A DNA stretch of 64,000 nucleotides, taken from positions 4,053,001 through 4,117,000 of the forward strand of contig NZ_CP036281.1 in NCBI RefSeq assembly GCF_007750395.1, in the 5' to 3' direction. The first letter of the stretch is position 1. Every line of letters starts with the position of its first letter. A model generated the notes under the pieces. The model made no database searches and was not told where the DNA came from. It saw only the letters and a list, made by a program, of their open reading frames with translations. Shown here piece after piece: positions 1-7,412 of this stretch. Source of the DNA: Polystyrenella longa. GTDB taxonomy: Bacteria > Planctomycetota > Planctomycetia > Planctomycetales > Planctomycetaceae. The position numbers and the translations under genes are program-made.

Positions 1-1
1 C

Positions 2-2884
2 TACTACCGCATCTCCTGTAAGACGGTAGAAGGGCAACAGAACAGAAACCCGATGACGTTTCGTTACCGCGTGAGACCAGATGAAGCGCCTGTAGTCCGC
101 CTGTACGATCCATCCGAAGACATCGAAAGCCCTGCAAACGCGACGGTCCCGTTGATGTTCAAAGCCGAGGATCCCGACTTCAAATTGAGCCGAGTCCGCA
201 TCTTCGTCGAAAAAGAAGGCGAAGAGATCTACCGTGAAACGATTCTCGATCAGCCCCAGAAAATGATCGAAGGACGATATCTTCTGTCACTTAAGAACCT
301 GGCGCTCAGTCCGGGTGATGTCGTCAGTTACTACATCGAAGCGGAAGACAACAAACAACCAGAGCACAACAAATCAACTACAGGTAGTTTGAAAATCACC
401 GTTGTAGACCGTGTTCCAGAACGTGAAGCGGAAAAACAACTCGACGAACAGAAGAAACAACAGGATCAGCTCCGTGAAGAACTGCAGGAGCAACAGGAAC
501 AAGAACAACAGCAGGAGGGCCAACAACAAAACGAAGAAGGGGGCGAGCAGCAACAAGATGGTGACTCGCAGCAGGGTGGGGAGCAGCAACAGGGAGCGGA
601 TGGCCAGCAGGACCAACAGCAGCCTGACGCGGAAGGGGCAGAGCCTCAACAAGACAATCAACCGGGCAATGAGGAAGGACAATCCTCAGAGAATTCGGCT
701 GAGAACAATCCTCAACAGGAAAATAGCCCCCCAGAAAACCAACAGCCAGGGGAACAACCCAAAGGGGATAGCACAGATCCTCAGAATGGACCAAATGGAG
801 CTCAGAATCAGCAACAGAAAAACGAGGCCGACCCCAATTCCAAACAAAACCAGGCGGAGCAGGACCCAAACGGGAAGCAAAATCCTGACAAAAATCAACC
901 CGCTCCTGAACAAGGGGATCAGCAGACCAGAAATAATGATCCGAACGACGCCCCCGGCAAAGGTGAACAGAACCAATCCCCTTCCGACTCATCACCAATG
1001 GGGTCCGATGAAAAGTCGGAAGGCGCTGAAGATCCGCTGAACCCCGACAGCGAAGAAGATCAGGCGGAATCTCTCAAACGATTGCTGGATCACTTCAACG
1101 AAGAGAATCAGAAGCAGGATAAGTCGTCTAAGCAAGACAAGCAGAGTCCGCAGAAAGAACCATCAAAACAATCCGAGACACCCCAGTCCAAACAGGAACA
1201 ACAGCCCGAAGAAAACGAGGACGGTAAGACTCCCAAAAACGATCCTCAAAAAGAACGTAAAGAAGATTCGTCAGAAGAACAGAAAGCAAACGAGAAAAAA
1301 CCAGAACCTGGCTCTGAACAACAACAGGATCAACCCGCTTCCAAAACAGAACCAGATAAAGGGGTGCAGAAAAACCAACCCGCAGAACAGCAAACTCCTG
1401 CCGAAGATGCCCAGAAACAACAACAGGGCGAACCGGGTGCTAAAAAGCAGGAACAGCCCGGTGCAAAGTCGGACGAGCAGAATCAGCTGGAGTCTGCGGC
1501 CAACGACGAAAACGGTCCTGACGAAAAGCAGGATCCGTCAAATAACTCTGCCGCGGAACAGCAAAACTCACCGGACAATCAACAACCCGGCGAGCAACAA
1601 CCAGGCGATCAGAAACCGAACGAGCAACAGCCGGGTGAGCAAAAGCAGGGTAAAGAGCAACAAGGCGATCTACAGAAAGAACAGCGGAAGAAATCGGATT
1701 CCCCATCTTCTACCGAGCAGTCTAAAAATTCCGAGCAATCACCGGACGGCTCCGAACAACAGAATCCGCAAGGACAATCTGAACCCAAAGAGCAGGGACA
1801 GAAACCGAACGACCCGAATTCCCCTGATCAAAATGAAGGGGGGAAACCTCAGTCATCTGATTCGAAACCGAGTGGAGATCAACAAAAAGAAAAACCGGAC
1901 AGCGATCCGGCAGATCAACCCTCTCCAGATCAACCCTCTCCAGATCAACCCTCTTCAGATAAACCACCTTCAGATGAAAAGCCGTCAGGTCAACAACAAC
2001 CGGGTCAAAAACCGTCTGACGACCAACCGCAAAACGGAGAAGCCGATAATAAAAAGAATGACGCTACTTCTCCGAAGTCGAAATCAACTGACCAGAACGA
2101 AATAAAATCCGAAGACCAGAATAATTCGGACAGAGAGGACTCAGCCGAAAAACAGGACCAACAGGGCGAACAGCAGAAAAATCAGGACGGTTCCCAAAAG
2201 GGTGAACAACAGCAGAAAGAAGGTCAGAAACCTGACCAACCGCAACAGGGCAATCAACCCGCTCAGGGGGCAGGTGCACAAAAACCTGAGGGGGGTGACC
2301 AACCACAACAGGGTAAGGGAGAGAGTCCCTCTTCAGATCAAAGCAAACAACCGCCGCCGGAGCAGAATCAGCCTGGGAATAAAGAATCAACCAGTAATTC
2401 TACGAAACCACCAACAACCGGTGGAGGTTCTGGATCAGGGAGCGCTGCCAATGGTTCTGGTGAAGGAGAAACGGCAAGCGATACGGTCCCTTCTGAAGTG
2501 AATGCCGAAGATGCAAAAGAGGCGGCGGAACTTGTTCTTAAGAAACTGGACAACCAAATCAAACGGGGCGAAGTCGATCAGGACCTGCTCGAAAAACTAG
2601 GATGGACCGAATCTGAACTGCAACGGTTTACGGAGAACCTGAAGAAACAACTCTCCCAACCCGCAGCGGAGACGCCGCGTGAACGCGCGCGTCAAACCCA
2701 ATTTGAAGAGATGCTGAAATCACTCAATCTCAAAAATGAATCGCGTTCCAGCTCAGGAGATCAAATCCGCAAATACAACCAGACTGGGATTAACATTCAG
2801 CGTACTCCCGTCCCCGATCAATACCGGGAACGGTTCGAAGAATTCAACCGCAGCCAGTCGCGGAGCAAAACACCGAAGCCGTAA
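2..2884 (+). CDS. Giant Gln/Glu/Pro-rich DUF4175-like protein, 5' truncated by window
   Basis: The frame is open to the first bases of the window, so the Met at 53 is probably internal and the N-terminal part lies outside. Counting from that Met, residues 1-120 form a beta-rich Ig/FnIII-like domain of the kind found in planctomycete DUF4175-type proteins. Residues about 120-150 are a charged helix. Residues about 150-820 are an extreme low-complexity tract dominated by Gln, Pro, Glu, Asn, Asp, Lys and Ser, surely disordered. The last 120 residues return to ordinary helical sequence. Bases 1911-1970 are a 15-nt tandem repeat that encodes a repeated DQPSP. Family context suggests the cell envelope and a MoxR/VWA-type neighbourhood, but that lies outside this window and is inference. 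The next gene is convergent. Confidence 0.85.
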   Translation, partial: YYRISCKTVEGQQNRNPMTFRYRVRPDEAPVVRLYDPSEDIESPANATVPLMFKAEDPDFKLSRVRIFVEKEGEEIYRETILDQPQKMIEGRYLLSLKNLALSPGDVVSYYIEAEDNKQPEHNKSTTGSLKITVVDRVPEREAEKQLDEQKKQQDQLREELQEQQEQEQQQEGQQQNEEGGEQQQDGDSQQGGEQQQGADGQQDQQQPDAEGAEPQQDNQPGNEEGQSSENSAENNPQQENSPPENQQPGEQPKGDSTDPQNGPNGAQNQQQKNEADPNSKQNQAEQDPNGKQNPDKNQPAPEQGDQQTRNNDPNDAPGKGEQNQSPSDSSPMGSDEKSEGAEDPLNPDSEEDQAESLKRLLDHFNEENQKQDKSSKQDKQSPQKEPSKQSETPQSKQEQQPEENEDGKTPKNDPQKERKEDSSEEQKANEKKPEPGSEQQQDQPASKTEPDKGVQKNQPAEQQTPAEDAQKQQQGEPGAKKQEQPGAKSDEQNQLESAANDENGPDEKQDPSNNSAAEQQNSPDNQQPGEQQPGDQKPNEQQPGEQKQGKEQQGDLQKEQRKKSDSPSSTEQSKNSEQSPDGSEQQNPQGQSEPKEQGQKPNDPNSPDQNEGGKPQSSDSKPSGDQQKEKPDSDPADQPSPDQPSPDQPSSDKPPSDEKPSGQQQPGQKPSDDQPQNGEADNKKNDATSPKSKSTDQNEIKSEDQNNSDREDSAEKQDQQGEQQKNQDGSQKGEQQQKEGQKPDQPQQGNQPAQGAGAQKPEGGDQPQQGKGESPSSDQSKQPPPEQNQPGNKESTSNSTKPPTTGGGSGSGSAANGSGEGETASDTVPSEVNAEDAKEAAELVLKKLDNQIKRGEVDQDLLEKLGWTESELQRFTENLKKQLSQPAAETPRERARQTQFEEMLKSLNLKNESRSSSGDQIRKYNQTGINIQRTPVPDQYRERFEEFNRSQSRSKTPKP
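1911..1970 (+). repeat. 15-nt tandem repeat, four units, in the low-complexity tract
   Basis: Four successive 15-nt units start with CAGAT and encode DQPSP-like pentapeptides. Units one and two are identical, three differs by one base and four by several. The unit is a multiple of three, so copy-number changes keep the frame, as expected for slippage in a disordered protein segment. Confidence 0.9.
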
Positions 2885-2920
2885 AATAGGCAGCGGCAAA
2901 TTAGAAAGTAGCCTCGATAC

Positions 2921-3775
2921 TTAGAAGGAGGGAGCCCGCTGGGCAGGTTTCGGTTTATCTTTCTTCCCCGAATCAGGATTCTCTTCTTTAACAACCTCTT
3001 CAGGATCGTCAGAGTCCGTGTCGCTGGTTTTACGGATGCTTAAAGTCTGTAACGTTTTCGTAACACTGTCGGTCAGCTCTCTCGATTCTCGCGAGCTAAG
3101 TCCACCGGCGGGTAATACCCACATGATCACTACCGACTTGCCATCTTCGGTTCGGGCATTAAGTTGAATCTCAACACCGCTCGACGCAAAACCGTTTACA
3201 GCAACACCGGGTGAGAACCGCATCTCGTTATAGTCGATCGCTCGTGTGTACAAATCCCGCCCGGGGTAAGATTCTGCCAGCCAGGAATTTGCACTTTCAA
3301 CGCTCATGTCAGCAGCGAGGCGATTGTACACGATATCTCGAAACGGAAGATCATTCCCTTCTTCACCAAAAGAGGTTTGGCCCAACACGTATAAGCGGAC
3401 TGTGAATTCCTGAGATCCATCTCCCGCCAGACTGACTTCATAGTTTCTTTTCCAAGCCCCCAGCACGCCCGGAAGTTCTCCCTGATAAAAGCCGGGAATA
3501 TTGATCGGTTGTCGTTCATCCACTCCCTCAGAAATGATATTTCCGTCCTCGTCTTCTTCCTGGGTAGGTGCAGATATCTTCTTGAATCCTTTCGGTGGAC
3601 GAATCTGAATCCCTTTCAGGGGCTCACGGCTTTTCCATTCGCCATCCAGCAGAGCTTCCGTTTCGTTGATATAGGCATAGTAGCCGGAAGTTTCATTCAA
3701 CCGGGCATCATAGGTAGCCTGTCCGCACCCCAAGGTGGCAAAACAGAAGGCAAACAGCAGAAGTGAACGGAGCAT
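2921..3775 (-). CDS. Planctomycete lipoprotein of unknown function
   Basis: This is a predicted lipoprotein of 284 residues. I start it at the ATG at 3775 rather than 3832, because that gives a short hydrophobic signal (MLRSLLLFAFCFATLGCGQ) ending in an LGCG lipobox, with a GGGA ribosome-binding site just upstream; the longer form would add 19 polar residues before the signal. The mature protein has a beta-rich central part and a Lys/Asp/Glu/Pro-rich C-terminal tail. I recognise no enzyme motif. It is convergent with the Gln-rich gene, 36 bp away. Its role is unknown. Confidence 0.8.
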   Translation of the reverse strand: MLRSLLLFAFCFATLGCGQATYDARLNETSGYYAYINETEALLDGEWKSREPLKGIQIRPPKGFKKISAPTQEEDEDGNIISEGVDERQPINIPGFYQGELPGVLGAWKRNYEVSLAGDGSQEFTVRLYVLGQTSFGEEGNDLPFRDIVYNRLAADMSVESANSWLAESYPGRDLYTRAIDYNEMRFSPGVAVNGFASSGVEIQLNARTEDGKSVVIMWVLPAGGLSSRESRELTDSVTKTLQTLSIRKTSDTDSDDPEEVVKEENPDSGKKDKPKPAQRAPSF

Positions 3776-4049
3776 AGTTATCCCGTGAGGTATTTGACCC
3801 GAATGGTTTTTTGTAAGAAGGGAAATCATCACAACCGATATTGCAAAGAGACAGGAAAGATACAGGCAAATCGATTCCGCAGTCGGTCGCTTTTACAGCT
3901 GAAGGGATAGGCTTTTCAGAACAAACTGAAAGTTGTCCTGACAAACAGGAACCCAGACCACATATCAACAGCTGGAAGAAATCCAACAGTCGTCTTGATT
4001 ATAAACGGAGAAAAGCGGCAGGATAAACACCTCACCTCTGTTTTCGTTC

Positions 4050-4649
4050 TCAGATTCCGAATTCATCTTCGATTTCGCGTATCCAGTTTTCCTGCTTTCC
4101 CTGAGGCTTCCGTGTCTTTTTCAGGTGATCCGCCTCCGGAATGTCGCCAAACTCGGCTAGCCACATATCGACTTCCTCTTCTGGTACAGCTCCGGCACTG
4201 CCAGTCGATTCAGAGTGCCGCATGACTCCATCCTGATGAATTTCGCGTTTTTCCAACCAAGGGACAAAGTCTTCGCTGTCGATCGCGATCCCTTTCCGTT
4301 TGCGAATTGCCTTGTGCAATCGATGATCGCTGGAGATGACCTGAATCTGTCGTGGTGCGGAATGTTCGGCAACGAGTTCTTCGATCAACGTGTCGGCATC
4401 TTTATTTGACGCCGCATAGATCACCTTCATTCCCTGAAACATCTCCTGATGATCATTTCGATGTCCGGCTGATTGGGCGTCAAAGACGAGCGTTGCTGTA
4501 GCCAACTCGGAAGTGGCAAGATGCGAGGCCAGCCAGGTAATAAAGCGGTTACGGAATCTCTCCAGATCGCCCGGACCATAGCGTTCTCGCGCCATGCCGG
4601 CGGCGTGCATCAGGTTGTACCCGTCGATCAGCCGATAGGTTTTTGCCAT
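4050..4649 (-). CDS. NYN-domain (YacP/Rae1-like) ribonuclease
   Basis: This 199-residue protein is a PIN-like NYN domain of the YacP family, whose Bacillus member Rae1 is a ribosome-associated endoribonuclease. The N-terminal RLIDGYNLMHA motif, the LVFDAQ strand near residue 58, the DADTLIEELV helix and the VISSDHRLHKA strand supply the conserved acidic residues expected at the metal site. The C-terminal 60 residues are charged and less conserved. It lies downstream of the pyrB-pyrC-like pair on the same strand after a 112-bp gap, so co-transcription is possible but not shown. Fold assignment is secure; cleavage of translated mRNA is family inference. Confidence 0.85.
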   Translation of the reverse strand: MAKTYRLIDGYNLMHAAGMARERYGPGDLERFRNRFITWLASHLATSELATATLVFDAQSAGHRNDHQEMFQGMKVIYAASNKDADTLIEELVAEHSAPRQIQVISSDHRLHKAIRKRKGIAIDSEDFVPWLEKREIHQDGVMRHSESTGSAGAVPEEEVDMWLAEFGDIPEADHLKKTRKPQGKQENWIREIEDEFGI

Positions 4650-4761
4650 CGTGATTGTCTCCCGACAGCTATTTCAGTCTGGAGTCTATCCTGAAACAGA
4701 GGTTTAGTTGATCTCGAATCGACAAGATTGAGTAAGACCCGCCAGAGGGTTTCAGGACAGC

Positions 4762-6036
4762 TTACAAAGTGCGTGGTAATCCATTGACGATTATTGTCTT
4801 GATTCTACCGCGCAGCTCCCATCCGGCGAAAGGACTGTTTTTACTGAGCGTTTTGAACTTGGTCACATCTACTGTCCATTGCTCGTCCGGATTGAAAATC
4901 GTCACATCGGCATCTGCTCCGTCGCGTAACGTTCCTTTTTGTTCCAAGTTCAAAATCCGGGCCGGCCCTGCAGTCAGTTTATCGATCAACTGCAGCCAGG
5001 TCAGATGTCCCGGATCGATCAAGGTTTTGATACAGAGAGACAAAGCCGTCTCCAGGCCCACAATTCCAAACGGAGCCTGATCTACCTCGACATGCTTCTT
5101 CTCATCAGCATGAGGTTGATGGTCGGCCGTGATGGCTTCAATGGTGCCATCCTGCAGCCCCTCAATCAGTGCCGCTATTTGATCTTTATCCCGCAAAGGA
5201 GGTGATACTTTGTAGTTTGTATCGAACTTTTCCATTTCAGCATCGGTTAACGCGAGATGGTGGGGGGTGACATCGGCAGAGATAGCGATGCCAGCCCGCT
5301 TCGCATCTCGAATATGTTCCACCGCAGCGCGGGTCGAGATGCACATTTCATGAACTCGCCCCCCCGTAAGTTCCACCAGGGCGATATCGCGAGAGACCAT
5401 GATTTCTTCTGCGGCATTAGGCATACCACGCAGTCCGAGTTTCATCGAGTGAAAGCCTTCATGCATCACCCCCGATTCCACCATCTCCGGAACCTGTGGG
5501 TGATGAAAAATCGGTCGATTGAACATCCGCGTGTATTCCAGCGCGCGTCGCATGATCTCACTGTTCGCAACTGATTTTTTACCATCTGTGAACGCGAGCA
5601 CGCCGCCATCGACAAGTTGGCCAATTTCGGCCAACTCTTCGGAGTCGTTGTTCTTGGTAATCGCTCCCAGAGGAGAAACATGGCAGTACCCTGCCCGCTC
5701 CGCTTGGAGATGAATAAACTCCGCCGCAGCCCGATTATCCACAACCGGTTGAGTATCGGGCAAAGTGCAAATCGTGGTGAACCCCCCGTGTATCGCGGCG
5801 TTCGAAACTGAGGCAACCGTTTCGTCCTCTTCATCGCCCGGTTCACGCACAGCGACATGCGTATCAATAAACCCCGGCGTGACAATGCAGCCCGCCGCTT
5901 CAATCACTTCATCCGCCGCCACGTCTTCATCGAGAATCCGGGTAATTTTTCCATTCTCAATGAACAGGTTCGCCGTTCGATCCAGCTTTTGTGAAGGATC
6001 AATCAGTCTCCCCTGACGAATCAGAATGCTGTTCAT
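4762..6036 (-). CDS. pyrC: Dihydroorotase-like protein (probable inactive PyrC' partner of PyrB)
   Basis: The protein is a full-length class I dihydroorotase homologue of 424 residues (amidohydrolase TIM barrel). Family landmarks are present: GFIDTH, REPGDEEDE, GGFTT, DVTPHH, DTNYKVSPPLR and PFGIVGLETAL. The metal site is not intact. The canonical HxH after strand 1 reads H60-V-A62, so the second His is Ala, and the usual His before the VST segment is Cys232. His179, Asp151 and Asp305 are kept, but the residues after His179 read PQV where active enzymes usually have CED. In Pseudomonas a catalytically dead PyrC' is needed to assemble aspartate transcarbamoylase; the adjacent pyrB, 120 bp upstream on the same strand, fits that arrangement. 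An active dihydroorotase should then exist elsewhere in the genome. Confidence 0.9.
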   Translation of the reverse strand: MNSILIRQGRLIDPSQKLDRTANLFIENGKITRILDEDVAADEVIEAAGCIVTPGFIDTHVAVREPGDEEDETVASVSNAAIHGGFTTICTLPDTQPVVDNRAAAEFIHLQAERAGYCHVSPLGAITKNNDSEELAEIGQLVDGGVLAFTDGKKSVANSEIMRRALEYTRMFNRPIFHHPQVPEMVESGVMHEGFHSMKLGLRGMPNAAEEIMVSRDIALVELTGGRVHEMCISTRAAVEHIRDAKRAGIAISADVTPHHLALTDAEMEKFDTNYKVSPPLRDKDQIAALIEGLQDGTIEAITADHQPHADEKKHVEVDQAPFGIVGLETALSLCIKTLIDPGHLTWLQLIDKLTAGPARILNLEQKGTLRDGADADVTIFNPDEQWTVDVTKFKTLSKNSPFAGWELRGRIKTIIVNGLPRTL

Positions 6037-6156
6037 GAAGACAACCGTTGGTCTAAAAGGAAAGATAATGCGCGGGGTATTCCGCTTTCGATTTAAATTA
6101 AGTCTATTCGACGAATGTCTGCGAACCGGTGAACCGGTTTCAATTCAATTCTGCCG

Positions 6157-7092
6157 TTAATTATTCTGAGAGTATTCGTGTAACAGATGCAGGCAGGCCA
6201 TCCGTATCAATAAGCCATTGGAGACTTGGTCGATAATGACCGACTGATCCCCGTCAGCCACCGCGGGAGTCAGCTCAACTCCACGGTTGATCGGCCCCGG
6301 CGCGAGAATCAATGCGTCCTTTTTGGCCCGCGCGAGTCGTTCGCTATTCATTCCAAACAGATGTGCGTATTCCCGAATCGAAGGGAAAAACGCCCCCCGT
6401 TGACGCTCAAACTGAATCCGAAGGAGATTGATGCAGTCTGTTTCCGGAAGAACCTCATCGAGGTTATGAGAAACTTCGACACCCAGTTCCGTGATCCGTT
6501 GGGGAATCAAGGTCGCTGGACCGCAGACAATCACACGGGCACCCAATTTGGTCAGCCCCCAGATATTCGACCGGGCAACGCGGCTGTGGAGAATGTCTCC
6601 CACCAATGTCACTGTCAACCCGGCAAGAGAACCACGATGTTGGCGAATCGTAAAAATGTCGAGTAAAGCCTGTGTCGGATGCTCTCGAGTTCCATCACCT
6701 GCGTTGAGCACCGGAACTTTCAAATGACGGGCAAGAAGCTGAGGAGCTCCCGGAGTTCGATGGCGAACGACCACTTGGGAAACGCCCATCGCTTCGATAT
6801 TGCGAGCCGTATCGATGAACGTCTCTCCTTTAGAGAGACTGCTGCTGGCGGCAGTGAAATCGACGGTATCTGCGCTCAGGCGTTTGGCGGCCAGACTAAA
6901 ACTGGTTCTGGTGCGGGTCGAGGGTTCAAAAAACAGATTGGCGATTGCCGTTCCATTCAGAAAGTCGAGCTTGGGTTTTCCCGAATCGGCCAGAGCTTTG
7001 AACTCAGCAGCGCGGTCAAGAATAATGGTGATTTCTTCAGCAGTGAGTTCTTCCAGTCCCAGAAGATGCTTTTTCGACCAGCCTTGTGTCAT
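6157..7092 (-). CDS. pyrB: Aspartate carbamoyltransferase catalytic chain
   Basis: PyrB condenses carbamoyl phosphate with aspartate to give N-carbamoyl-aspartate, the committed step of pyrimidine synthesis. The 311 residues are the normal length for a catalytic chain. The carbamoyl-phosphate loop [12 protein letters not shown] is at residues 55-65, [10 protein letters not shown] follows near 135, and the [12 protein letters not shown] segment lies near the C-terminus. No pyrI regulatory chain is nearby; the next gene is a dihydroorotase-like protein that may serve as structural partner. A strong hairpin sits 35 bp upstream of the start codon, possibly a pyrimidine-responsive leader. Confidence 0.96.
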   Translation of the reverse strand: MTQGWSKKHLLGLEELTAEEITIILDRAAEFKALADSGKPKLDFLNGTAIANLFFEPSTRTRTSFSLAAKRLSADTVDFTAASSSLSKGETFIDTARNIEAMGVSQVVVRHRTPGAPQLLARHLKVPVLNAGDGTREHPTQALLDIFTIRQHRGSLAGLTVTLVGDILHSRVARSNIWGLTKLGARVIVCGPATLIPQRITELGVEVSHNLDEVLPETDCINLLRIQFERQRGAFFPSIREYAHLFGMNSERLARAKKDALILAPGPINRGVELTPAVADGDQSVIIDQVSNGLLIRMACLHLLHEYSQNN

Positions 7093-7412
7093 CTATTTAT
7101 CCAACGAAGGAAAAGTTCTGGGAATAGACCACCGTAAGCCTCTATTAATAAGGCCGGTGGTCCCGCGAGCCGCACGGGCTTATCGACCCGGCGAGCATCA
7201 CTCCGTTGGTCGCTGATCCTACCAAGGCCTCCCGCTTGCATCAATGATGAGCCCGACAGAGAATCGCCTGCGAATCTAATTTAGTCTGAAGGAGACTATA
7301 AACGGTCCCGAAACCCTCTATTGGGCCTCATTGAATCTAATCGTGTCGTCCAGAGATCAACCACAACCTGGTTTCAGGGCGGGCTCTCTTGGGACTTTAT
7401 ATTAGTTGATCT
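7093..7412. other. Intergenic region between pyrB and the pseudokinase gene
   Basis: This gap of 320 bp lies upstream of pyrB and downstream of the pseudokinase stop. Besides the hairpin at 7127-7162 it holds GC-rich short repeats around 7160-7200 that could form alternative pairs with the hairpin arm. I see no convincing open frame or terminator. Confidence 0.5.
7127..7162 (-). promoter_or_regulatory. Leader hairpin upstream of pyrB
   Basis: GACCACCG at 7127-7134 pairs perfectly with CGGTGGTC at 7155-7162. A further 4 bp (GCCT 7138-7141 with AGGC 7151-7154) pair inside, leaving a 3-nt bulge and a 9-nt loop. It lies 35 nt before the pyrB start on the transcript side, without a T-tract, so a leader or translational control element is likelier than a terminator. 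Function is inferred only from position. Confidence 0.5.

Noticed and set aside
374-998. Long minus- and second-frame open frames opposite the Gln-rich gene
   Set aside because: They come from the repetitive CAA/CAG/GAA codons, which avoid stops on the other frames; their products are Leu/Val- or Arg/Asn-rich without domains or ribosome sites.
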